NCBI GenBank assembly: GCA_951800675.1
Contig: CATOKC010000010.1
Location: 1-40,283 of the forward strand
Source: an uncultured Oscillibacter sp.
Lineage (GTDB): Bacteria; Bacillota_A; Clostridia; Oscillospirales; Oscillospiraceae
DNA length: 40,283 nt
Reading direction: 5' to 3'
Under the pieces are notes generated by a model. It ran no database searches and was not told where the DNA came from. It saw nothing but the letters and a program-made list of their open reading frames with translations. This document shows positions 8,528 to 17,475 of this stretch, in pieces; positions within the stretch are counted from its first letter, which is position 1, and the number at the start of each line of letters is the position of its first letter. A program made the position numbers and the translations under genes.

Positions 8528-9829
8528 ATGAAAGTCGCCATCTACACCCTTGGCTGCAAGGTGAACCAGTACGAGACCCAGGCCATGGAGCAGGAGCTCC
8601 GGGCCCGGGGCCACGAGATGGTCCCCTTCGGCCAGGAGGCAGACGCCTACGTTATCAATACCTGCTCCGTTACCGCCGCCGGGGACCAGAAGTCCCGCCA
8701 GGCCGTCCACCGGGTTCGCCGGGAGCGCCCGGGGGCCGTGGTGGCCGTGTGCGGCTGCTGGTCCCAGACCCACGCCGCCGAGGCCCGGGCCCTGGGGGCC
8801 GACGTGCTGACGGGCACCGGGGACCGCATGGGCTTTTTAAGCCTTCTGGAGCAAGCCGTCCAAGAGCGGGAACGCAAGACCCCCCTGGAGGCCGTGGACC
8901 CGCCCTTTGAGCGGCGGCACTTTGAATGGCTCCCCGCCGGGGGGCTGGAGGGCCGGACCCGGGCTCTGCTGAAGGTGGAGGACGGCTGCGCCAACTTCTG
9001 CTCCTACTGCATCATCCCCTACGCCCGGGGCCCGGTGCGCTCTTTGCCCATGGGGGAGGCGGCGGTCCAGGCCATGGAGCTAAAAAACCAGGGCTATCAG
9101 GAGATCGTGCTGACGGGCATCGAGATTTCCTCCTGGGGCCGGGACCTCCACCAGGGGACCACCCTCATCGATCTGCTGGAGGCCGTCAGCGCCGCCGTGC
9201 CGGGCGTGCGCCTCCGGCTGGGAAGCCTGGAGCCCCGGACCATTACGGAGGAGTTCTGTCAGCGAGCGGCCATCCTGCCGGACCTGTGCCCCCAGTTCCA
9301 CCTCTCCCTCCAAAGCGGCTGCGACGCCACCTTGCGGCGGATGCGGCGGAAATACGACACAAAGCGCTATCTCCAATCCGTGGAGCTTTTGAAAAAGACC
9401 TTCCGCCACCCCGCCGTCACCACGGACCTCATCACCGGCTTCCCCGGGGAGACGGAGGAGGAGTTCCAGGAGACCCTGGACTTTATTCAACAATGCGGCT
9501 TTGCCCGGATGCACATTTTCCCCTACTCCGAGCGTCCCGGCACCCCGGCGGCGGAGATGGAGCAGCTGCCTAAGGTCCTCCGGGCGGAGCGGGCCCATCG
9601 GGCGGCGGAGGTCGCCGCCGCCATGCGCCGGACCTATTTGGAGGAGTGCGTGGGCCGGACGGAGGAGGTGCTCTTCGAGCAGCCCGCCGGAAAGGAGGGC
9701 CTCTTCCTGGGCCACGCCCCCAACTACGCGGAGGTGCTGGTGAAGGGGGAGGACCTGCACAACCAGATCCGCCCTGTGTCCATCACCCGGACCGACGGGG
9801 AAACCCTCTTCGGGGAACTGAAGGAGTGA
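8528..9829 (+). CDS. mtaB: tRNA t6A37 methylthiotransferase MtaB
   Basis: The 433-residue radical-SAM enzyme adds a methylthio group to N6-threonylcarbamoyl-adenosine 37 in tRNAs reading ANN codons. The N-terminal UPF0004 domain has the first-cluster cysteines (Cys10 in YTLGCKVNQYE, Cys46 in INTCSV, Cys77 in CGCWSQ). The radical-SAM domain has CxxxCxxC at Cys154, Cys158 and Cys161. A TRAM-like tail ends the protein. The text GCKVNQYE...INTCSVT separates MtaB from MiaB and RimO. AAGGAG lies 13 nt upstream of the ATG. yfbR follows 4 bp later. Confidence 0.95.
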   Translation: MKVAIYTLGCKVNQYETQAMEQELRARGHEMVPFGQEADAYVINTCSVTAAGDQKSRQAVHRVRRERPGAVVAVCGCWSQTHAAEARALGADVLTGTGDRMGFLSLLEQAVQERERKTPLEAVDPPFERRHFEWLPAGGLEGRTRALLKVEDGCANFCSYCIIPYARGPVRSLPMGEAAVQAMELKNQGYQEIVLTGIEISSWGRDLHQGTTLIDLLEAVSAAVPGVRLRLGSLEPRTITEEFCQRAAILPDLCPQFHLSLQSGCDATLRRMRRKYDTKRYLQSVELLKKTFRHPAVTTDLITGFPGETEEEFQETLDFIQQCGFARMHIFPYSERPGTPAAEMEQLPKVLRAERAHRAAEVAAAMRRTYLEECVGRTEEVLFEQPAGKEGLFLGHAPNYAEVLVKGEDLHNQIRPVSITRTDGETLFGELKE

Positions 9830-9833
9830 GGAT

Positions 9834-10409
9834 ATGAAAAGCCACTTTTTCGCCTACCTCTCCCGGATGCGGTTCATTCAGCGCTGGGCGCTGATGCGGA
9901 ACACCGCGCCGGAGAACGTCCAGGAGCACAGCCACCAGGCCGCCGTCCTGGCCCACGCCCTGGCGGTGATCCGCAACGAGAAATTCGGCGGAACCGCCGA
10001 CCCCGGAGCGGTGGCGGCGGCGGCGCTGTACCACGACGCCAGCGAGATTTTGACCGGGGACATGCCCACCCCCATCAAATACGACAACCCCGCCATCCAG
10101 CACGCCTATAAGGAGGTGGAGGCGGTGGCGGAGCGGAAGCTTCTGGCCATGCTGCCCCAGGAGCTGCGGGGGGCCTACGCCCCGGTGCTCACGGAGGTGA
10201 ACCCGGAGGTGGAACGGCTGGTGAAGGCGGCGGACAAGCTCTCGGCGTACATCAAATGCGTGGAGGAATTGAAGGCCGGAAACGCCGAATTCCGGGACGC
10301 CGCCGCCCAGACGCGAAAGGCTCTGGAGAGCTATGGCCTGCCGGAGGTGGAATATTTTCTGGAGACCTTCATGGACAGCTTTTCTCTGACCCTGGACCAG
10401 CTGAAATAA
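9834..10409 (+). CDS. yfbR: HD-domain 5'-deoxynucleotidase, YfbR family
   Basis: The 191-residue protein carries the HD phosphohydrolase pattern: His in VQEHSHQAA, HD in LYHDASEI, and Asp in KAADKLSAYIKC, with the YfbR-typical GDMPTPIKY segment. YfbR dephosphorylates deoxyribonucleoside 5'-monophosphates and helps balance dNTP pools. Length matches E. coli YfbR (199 aa). It begins 4 bp after mtaB with a GGAG-like site inside the mtaB stop region, so it is probably cotranscribed. Confidence 0.88.
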   Translation: MKSHFFAYLSRMRFIQRWALMRNTAPENVQEHSHQAAVLAHALAVIRNEKFGGTADPGAVAAAALYHDASEILTGDMPTPIKYDNPAIQHAYKEVEAVAERKLLAMLPQELRGAYAPVLTEVNPEVERLVKAADKLSAYIKCVEELKAGNAEFRDAAAQTRKALESYGLPEVEYFLETFMDSFSLTLDQLK

Positions 10410-10423
10410 GAATCTTCAATCAC

Positions 10424-10455
10424 GCCGGGGCGGGAACCTTTTTCCCGCCCCCGCC
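10424..10455 (+). terminator. GC-rich hairpin after yfbR
   Basis: GCCGGGGCGGGAA and its near-complement TTCCCGCCCCCGCC surround a short T-rich loop. There is no U-run after the stem, so it may be a weak or factor-assisted terminator, or a leader hairpin of the next gene. Confidence 0.35.
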
Positions 10456-10491
10456 GTCTAAAGGAACACAACAAGATTTGGAGGGATGACC

Positions 10492-12669
10492 ATGAAACGC
10501 CTGCTTTCCCTGACCCTGGCCGCCGCCCTGCTGGCGGCGCTGACCCTGCCCGCCACCGCGGCGGAGGAATCCCAGGACGCTCGCCTGGCCAAGGTCACCG
10601 CCCTGGTGAAGGAGGCCCTGGCCCTGGACACGGAGGCTTATGAGACCTTCCGGGGCAGTTTGTCCGAGGAATTGGTCCCCGCCTGGGACTTGAGCTGGGA
10701 GGGGGAACGGCGCTCCCTCTCCGTCTCCGCCCTGGAGGACGGCACCGTCGTCAGCCTCTCCCGCTGGGAATCCCGGGCCTCCACCCCCGCTTCCAACGGA
10801 GGGGGCTTCCCCTCCTTCCCGGAAAACGGCGGCGCGGAGGACCGGGCGGCGGCGGAGGCCTTCCTGGCCCGGGTCCTGCGGAAGGGAGAAGCCGTGGAGT
10901 TGAGCGGCCCGGAGGGCGCGTCCTCCCTGGGGGGCTCCTCCAGCGCCTGGTCCGGGACCCTCATTTTAAACGGCCTGCCCTCTCCCCTCCACTACTCTAT
11001 CCGGGTGGAGGACGGACTGGTGGAGCATTTCAGCCGGGACGTGCCGGAAACCTCCGCCATCGGCAGCGTGCCCGGGCCGGAGGCCGACGCCTCTGCCGAT
11101 GAGGCGGAAGATAAGCTAGCCGAAACCCTGAAGCTCCAACTGGAGTATGTCCGGGAACCCGGCAGCGCCAAGGCCGTCCTCCGCTATGTGCCGGAGGCGG
11201 GGGCCCACACCTTCCTGGCGGACGCCAAAACCGGGGAACTGATAGACCTGACGGAGCTGGAAGAGCAGCTGCGCCTGGGCTACCGCTCCGCGGGAGGAGC
11301 CAACGCCGCCCCCTCCGCCAAGGCGGCGGACACAGCCGCCGAGGAGGCGGGCCTCACCAAGGCAGAACAGGAGGGCATAGCGCAAATGGAGGGCGTGCTG
11401 CCCAAGGAGGAGCTGGACAAGGCCCTCCGGGCGGAGAGCGCCTACGGCCTCCGGGGCTATGCCCTGACCGGCTCGTCCTATGGGGTGGAGCCCGGGAAGG
11501 AGGGCGCGGCGGGCCGGGTTCTCTGCACCCTGCGCTACGCCCGGACCGACGGCGGAGAGCGCCTGAGCCGGAACATCACGGTAGACGCCAAGACCGGCGC
11601 GGTGGAGAGCGTCCAGTCCTCCGCCCCCTGGGGCCGGGAGCGGACGCTTACAGAAGAGGCGGCCCAGAAAAAGGCGGAGGCCTTTTTGAAAGCCCTCTGC
11701 CCGGACCGGGCCCTAGCCCTCTATGAGGACGCCGCCTATGCCGTCCCCATCGCCCGGGGACAGGACCAGGCCCCCTATTACCGCTTCCGCTTCGCCCGGA
11801 CGGTGAATGGCCTGCCCTTCCCGGAGAACTCCTATTGGGTTTCCATCGACGCGGCGGACGGGTCCGTCTACGGCCTCTCCGGCGACTGGGACGAGGACGC
11901 CGCCTTTGACGACGCCAACGGCCTCATTTCCATGGAAACCGCCCTCTCCGCCTGGGCGGGGACCTATGAAGCGGCGCTGGCCTACCGGAATGTCCCCCAG
12001 AAGCTCACCAAGGCCGACCCGGCCCAGGCGAAGCTGCTGGAGCAGGGCCTGGAATACTACTACGCCCTCCGCCTGACCTACGGCCTGGAGCGGGAGCCGT
12101 CTTACTCCGGCGTGGACGCCAAGACCGGCGCGCTGGTCCGGGAGGAGCGGGGAGCCCTTCGGGAACCCCTTTCCTATGACGACCTGGACAAGAGCTCCGC
12201 CAAGGCGGATATCGAGAAGCTGGCCCAGTACGGCGCGGGCTACGCCGGGGGCAAGTTCCGTCCCAGCAAGAACGTGACCCAGTGGGAGCTGGTGGCCCTG
12301 GTCTACAGTCTCCAGGGCACGGCCCTGGAGCCGGAGGCCGCGGACAAGGACAGCCGGGAGAACGCCTATTACAGCGCCTACCGCCTCGGGCTCCTCCGCC
12401 CGGCGGAGCGGGACGACAATGCCGTCCTGAGCCGGGCGGACGTGGTGCGAATGCTGCTGGACGCCGCGGGCTACGGCCCCGCCGCCCGGCTGGGGGGAAT
12501 CTACACCTGCGCCTACAGCGACAAGGGAAGCATTCCCGCGGAAGAGTTGGGCTACGCCGCCCTTGCCCAGGCCCTGGGACTGGCCTCCGGGACCTACGCC
12601 GGAAGCCGGACCGCCACCCGGGGGGAGGCGGCCTCCATGCTCTGCCGGGTGTTGGAGCGGGCGGCCTGA
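10492..12669 (+). CDS. Secreted PepSY/YcdB-like repeat protein with C-terminal SLH-like domains
   Basis: The 725-residue protein starts with a clear signal peptide (MKRLLSLTLAAALLAALTLPATAAEES). Four segments of the form [VI]DAKTGxL or IDAADGSV (for example VDAKTGELIDL, VDAKTGAVESV, IDAADGSVYGL, VDAKTGALVRE) mark PepSY/YcdB-type repeats. The last 170 residues resemble surface-layer-homology repeats (AQYGAGYAGGKFRPSKNVTQWELVAL, then two weaker copies ending in RGEAASMLCRVL). It is therefore likely held on the cell wall by pyruvylated polymer. The ATG at 10492 is preferred over 10486 because GGAGG lies at the right distance only for the former. Function is unknown; PepSY domains often inhibit or chaperone proteases. 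Confidence 0.75.
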   Translation: MKRLLSLTLAAALLAALTLPATAAEESQDARLAKVTALVKEALALDTEAYETFRGSLSEELVPAWDLSWEGERRSLSVSALEDGTVVSLSRWESRASTPASNGGGFPSFPENGGAEDRAAAEAFLARVLRKGEAVELSGPEGASSLGGSSSAWSGTLILNGLPSPLHYSIRVEDGLVEHFSRDVPETSAIGSVPGPEADASADEAEDKLAETLKLQLEYVREPGSAKAVLRYVPEAGAHTFLADAKTGELIDLTELEEQLRLGYRSAGGANAAPSAKAADTAAEEAGLTKAEQEGIAQMEGVLPKEELDKALRAESAYGLRGYALTGSSYGVEPGKEGAAGRVLCTLRYARTDGGERLSRNITVDAKTGAVESVQSSAPWGRERTLTEEAAQKKAEAFLKALCPDRALALYEDAAYAVPIARGQDQAPYYRFRFARTVNGLPFPENSYWVSIDAADGSVYGLSGDWDEDAAFDDANGLISMETALSAWAGTYEAALAYRNVPQKLTKADPAQAKLLEQGLEYYYALRLTYGLEREPSYSGVDAKTGALVREERGALREPLSYDDLDKSSAKADIEKLAQYGAGYAGGKFRPSKNVTQWELVALVYSLQGTALEPEAADKDSRENAYYSAYRLGLLRPAERDDNAVLSRADVVRMLLDAAGYGPAARLGGIYTCAYSDKGSIPAEELGYAALAQALGLASGTYAGSRTATRGEAASMLCRVLERAA

Positions 12670-12680
12670 GCATAAGAAGC

Positions 12681-12709
12681 GGGGACTGCCGGAAGGCAGT
12701 CCCCTTTTT
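12681..12709 (+). terminator. Intrinsic terminator after the SLH-protein gene
   Basis: A perfect 10-bp stem GGGGACTGCC / GGCAGTCCCC with a GGAA loop is followed by TTTTT. It lies 12 bp past the stop codon and separates this gene from the convergent HPr-like gene. Confidence 0.92.
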
Positions 12710-12713
12710 GCCC

Positions 12714-12962
12714 TTATTTCGCTTCCAGGATGCCGGCCAGCCGGTCCAGCGCCTCCCCCGCGTCGGGGCCCTCGGCGGTCAGCGCCACCTCGCCCTGATC
12801 CCGCATCAAGGAGAGGAAGCCAAGAAGGCTCTTGGCGTTGACGCAGTGCCCGCCCCGGGCAATGGTAATCTGACTGGCGAAGCCGCTGGCCGCCTTGATA
12901 AAGCTGGTGGCGACCTGGTCCAGCTGTTCCTCCGGGATCTGTACGACTGCCGTACGATTCAT
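12714..12962 (-). CDS. HPr-like protein lacking the phosphorylatable histidine
   Basis: The 82-residue protein aligns with HPr of the phosphotransferase system along its length. It has A18-T19 and FIKAASGF where HPr has A-T and LVQAASKF, and VNAKSLLGFLSL where HPr has VNLKSIMGVMSL. The HPr active-site block GIHARP is replaced by EEQLDQV, so the His15 position is not histidine and Arg17 is lost. The regulatory serine (Ser45, equivalent to Ser46) is kept. It cannot carry phosphate from Enzyme I, so a regulatory role (a Crh-like partner of CcpA or HPr kinase) is inferred. The ATG at 12960-12962 has a GGAG site and its own strong promoter. Confidence 0.78.
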   Translation of the reverse strand: MNRTAVVQIPEEQLDQVATSFIKAASGFASQITIARGGHCVNAKSLLGFLSLMRDQGEVALTAEGPDAGEALDRLAGILEAK

Positions 12963-12995
12963 GTGCCCACTCCGTTCCGTCAAATAATTGGAGCT

Positions 12996-13024
12996 AGTAT
13001 ACCATGCTTTCCGGCGGATGCCAA
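12996..13024 (-). promoter_or_regulatory. Predicted sigma-A promoter of the HPr-like gene
   Basis: On the minus strand, TTGGCA (13019-13024), a 17-bp spacer and TATACT (12996-13001). The leader to the ATG at 12962 is short, about 25-30 nt. Confidence 0.75.
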
Positions 13025-13234
13025 TTTTTATTAAAGAAGTTTTCGACGGCCGGCCCATTTTCGTCGTCTCTCCAAAAACCCCGCCGGAGACCGGGCTGGA
13101 AATTGTAAGAAATTCTTAAGGGTTTTGTCAAGCCGTTCGTAAGATTTTCCTGTTACCATGAGGAAAACCCAGGCGCTGCCCCGTATATATAGGGAAACCG
13201 CGGGACGCCGCCGGGGAAAAAAGGAGACGGTTTT

Positions 13235-14491
13235 ATGAAACGCGCGTGGATTTCCCTGACCCTGGCCCTCTGCCTGCTTTTGACCGCCTGCGCCGCCCCG
13301 GCGGAGCCGGAGGGCAAATGGGACCCGGCCCTGAAAAACGCCCTGGGGCTGACCCCGGAGCAGCGGCTGGAGGACTACGACTACTTTGTCAAAACCCTCA
13401 AGGACAGCTACCTCTGCCTGGGCGTTCACGACCGGGAGAACCCGGAGGAGCCGGCGGAGGAGGTCTTTGCGGATTACCGGAAGATGATTCTTGAAAACGA
13501 CAGCGACGAGGCCTTCTACTCCGCCATTTACAGCTCCCTCTACCGTCTGGGGCCCTATGGACACCTCTGGATCATCGAGCCGGAGGACTACCAGAGGATG
13601 CTGGACTGGTGCCGGACGGAGGACACCACTGGCCGGGAGCGGTGGAAGGAGCTTATCGAGGCCTCGGAGGAATCCTACAAGACGCTGAAAGCCTATCTGG
13701 ACGCTCTGGGAGACGAGGACGTCGGCTCCTGGAGCGGCGGCGAGGCGGGGGAGAACCTTCGCACTCTCCTGTTGCCGGAGGCGGGGGTCGCCTATTTGAA
13801 GGTGGACAGCTTCCTGACGGACTATGACCCGGACTATTCAAAAGAGGCCCAGGCCATCCGGGACTTCTACGACGCCGCCGGGGACTGCACGGACCTCATC
13901 ATCGACCTGACGGACAACAGCGGCGGAAACGAGGGCTACTGGCAGAACCTGCTGACGGCTCCGCTGGCGGACGGGCCTCTGTCCTGCACGAACTACGCTC
14001 TGCTGGCGGACAGCGAGAACAACCGGCCTTACATCGACAATGTATTCGCCCCCTCGGACCTGCGTCCCATCGAGGAGCTGCCGGAGCTTCCCAAGCTGGA
14101 GCGGCAGGGCCTGGAGGCCGCCACCCACTTTGTGGAGAGCACCCTCCGGGTGGAACCGGCGGCAAAGCGGGCGGCGTTCCATGGCCGGGTGTGGCTTCTG
14201 GTGGGGCCCATGGTCTACTCCGCCAGCGAGTCGTTCGCCGTGTTCTGCCAGGCCACGGGCTTTGCCACCCTGGTGGGAAGCCAGACCGGCGGGGACGGCA
14301 TCGGGGCCCTGGACCCGGTGATGCTGCGCCTGCCCAACAGCGGCATTTTAATCCAGTATACAATGATGTACGGCCTGAACCCGGACGGCAGCAGCAGCGA
14401 GGAGGCGGGCACCACGCCGGACGTCCTCTCCCCGGCGGGAGAGCCGGCGCTGGTGACGACCCTCCGGGCTATCCAGGCGGCCCGGGGATAG
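13235..14491 (+). CDS. S41-family peptidase-like lipoprotein
   Basis: The 418-residue protein has a lipoprotein signal ending LLTAC (lipidated Cys19), so it should be anchored outside the membrane. The S41 core is seen in LIIDLTDNSGGNEGYW (about 221-236) and VGPMVYSASESFAVF (about 323-337), where Ser331 is the likely nucleophile. The Lys of CtpA-type enzymes (TxGKG) is not present; the equivalent stretch reads TGGDGIG. His110 in GPYGHLW could be the base, as in tricorn/IRBP-like members. No PDZ domain is evident. AAGGAG precedes the ATG. A TATATATAG stretch lies upstream but has no good -35. Substrate unknown. Confidence 0.82.
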   Translation: MKRAWISLTLALCLLLTACAAPAEPEGKWDPALKNALGLTPEQRLEDYDYFVKTLKDSYLCLGVHDRENPEEPAEEVFADYRKMILENDSDEAFYSAIYSSLYRLGPYGHLWIIEPEDYQRMLDWCRTEDTTGRERWKELIEASEESYKTLKAYLDALGDEDVGSWSGGEAGENLRTLLLPEAGVAYLKVDSFLTDYDPDYSKEAQAIRDFYDAAGDCTDLIIDLTDNSGGNEGYWQNLLTAPLADGPLSCTNYALLADSENNRPYIDNVFAPSDLRPIEELPELPKLERQGLEAATHFVESTLRVEPAAKRAAFHGRVWLLVGPMVYSASESFAVFCQATGFATLVGSQTGGDGIGALDPVMLRLPNSGILIQYTMMYGLNPDGSSSEEAGTTPDVLSPAGEPALVTTLRAIQAARG

Positions 14492-14498
14492 GGAAACG

Positions 14499-14538
14499 GG
14501 GAGGGGGCAACCGCCCCCTCCCGGGCCCTTTGGGGCCC
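14499..14538 (+). terminator. Double GC hairpin after the S41 gene
   Basis: The stem GGGAGGGGGC / GCCCCCTCCC with loop AACC is immediately followed by GGGCCC-TTTG-GGGCCC. Both stems are perfect, but no U-run follows directly, so termination may be partial. Confidence 0.5.
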
Positions 14539-14562
14539 TTCGGAGAAAATTTGAAAAAAGGC

Positions 14563-14590
14563 TTGACTTTGGGAAAAGCTCTGGTATAAT
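14563..14590 (+). promoter_or_regulatory. Predicted promoter of tRNA-Ser
   Basis: TTGACT (14563-14568), a 16-bp spacer and TATAAT (14585-14590) lie about 60 bp before the mature tRNA 5' end. The AT-rich patch stands out in this GC-rich region. Confidence 0.75.
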
Positions 14591-14650
14591 AACTACTGTT
14601 CTTTGTTGAGAAACGCTATAACTGTATCGGTAGAAGCAATCGGCAACGAT

Positions 14651-14742
14651 GGAGAAGTCGCCTAGTTGGTCGAGGGCGCATGATTGGAAATCATGTAGGC
14701 CCCTAAAGGGTCTCGAGGGTTCGAATCCCTCCTTCTCCGCCA
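14651..14742 (+). tRNA. tRNA-Ser(GGA)
   Basis: A class II tRNA with a long variable arm. The acceptor stem GGAGAAG / CTTCTCC is a perfect 7 bp, with discriminator G at 14739 and an encoded CCA at 14740-14742. The anticodon stem-loop CATGATT-GGA-AATCATG gives anticodon GGA, reading UCC and UCU serine codons. The T arm contains GGTTCGAATCC. The sequence immediately downstream is the left junction of the mobile element. Confidence 0.96.
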
Positions 14743-14743
14743 T

Positions 14744-14788
14744 CAAAAACCCTGTAACCACAAGGCTTAATAGTGACAAGTAACTATT
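14744..14788. repeat. Left end of the mobile element (attL), inverted copy of attR
   Basis: The 45-bp sequence matches the reverse complement of 27327-27370 at 39 positions with one gap. The outer 17 bp, CAAAAACCCTGTAACCA, is identical and begins 2 bp after the tRNA CCA. The inner part (GGCTTAATAGTGACAAG...) is similar but not identical. The outer 17 bp joined to its mate at 27354-27370 would form a stem with flanking A and T runs, that is, a terminator hairpin for tRNA-Ser. This is the expected structure of attL for a large serine recombinase: one attB half outside and one attP half inside. Confidence 0.8.
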
Positions 14789-14815
14789 CGCCGCAGAGGG
14801 CGGCGTGACCGAGTG

Positions 14816-16791
<1,976 letters not shown>

Positions 16792-16829
16792 TAAAGTACC
16801 TCCATAATTCATAGTCTGTTGGTTCCGGG

Positions 16830-17051
16830 TCAGGCATCCTTCCGCCGGACCCACTGAATGTCATAGCCCAGCGCGTCGGCAAGCTGGACAGCCTCCTTGT
16901 AGCGGAGGGACTCCCGCTGGAGCTTGTTGGACAGGTTGGACACGCTGTCCGACCAGCCGTACACATCGGAGAGTACGTCCACCACCTCCTGCATGGTCAC
17001 CCCCTGGCCCACGATATACGCCTTGATCTCATTTCTCATATCAGATTTCAT
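16830..17051 (-). CDS. Small HTH-like DNA-binding protein
   Basis: A 73-residue protein with a helix-rich pattern (MQEVVDVLSDVYGWSDSVSNLSNKLQRESLRYKEAVQLADALGYDIQWVRR) that looks like a compact Xre-type helix-turn-helix. The ATG at 17049-17051 has GAGG 8 nt upstream and fits the downstream genes. An upstream ATG at 17096 lacks a site. It may be the regulator of recombinase expression or an excision partner. That is inferred from position only. Confidence 0.65.
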   Translation of the reverse strand: MKSDMRNEIKAYIVGQGVTMQEVVDVLSDVYGWSDSVSNLSNKLQRESLRYKEAVQLADALGYDIQWVRRKDA

Positions 17052-17475
17052 CGTTTCTTCCTCACTTTCTGATGAATTTTGTTCTTTGTGCCGCAAAGCA
17101 GTTTCACGGTATAATAAAGATTTTGCGGGTTGCGATTTCCGCTCGGTTTTGCTATCATGAAGCCCAGGTCACAAGAGGCCATTATCCACTTCACTGTTTC
17201 GTATGACCTCCATCGGAACTGTGGATTTGTTCATCTGTCCACAAAGCGGTATCACGGTTCCGTAAATCACGAACAGGTGTAATTCATACGCTGGTGCGTG
17301 ATAATTTTTACGAAAGTCACAAGGATTGAATTTCACCCGGCTTTTTCAAGGGCAGTCGAGCGTGACTGCCTATAAAAAAGAATAGGAGCGAACTCAAAAC
17401 TATCCGTACATGCGTACATCGGTACAGGGGGCTGTGTACTCGTGTACGCATGTACGGATGATTTCATTTCTCTGT
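17052..17475. other. Non-coding interval with repeats between the helicase and HTH genes
   Basis: No credible gene is seen in these 424 bp. They contain the 17-bp direct repeat CAAAGCrGTwTCACGGT at 17094-17110 and 17242-17258 (two mismatches), a small stem GGCAGTC / GACTGCC at 17351-17370, and the large palindrome at 17402-17459. A TATAAT at 17111-17116 on the plus strand has no gene to drive. The concentration of repeats suggests a control, replication or transfer site. Confidence 0.5.
17402..17459. repeat. 58-bp palindrome made of six GTACA/TGTAC units
   Basis: Arms of 17 bp (17402-17418 and 17443-17459) are perfect reverse complements. GTACA occurs at 17406, 17414 and 17422, and TGTAC at 17435, 17443 and 17451, each set with an exact 8-bp period. 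It begins 17 bp past the stop codon of the helicase gene. No U-run follows, so it is not an ordinary terminator. An iteron-like protein-binding site or replication/transfer origin is inferred. Confidence 0.8.

Noticed and set aside
17083..17116. Plus-strand promoter (TTGTGC, 18 bp, TATAAT)
   Set aside because: No plus-strand gene downstream for over 3 kb; probably a chance match in an AT-rich patch.
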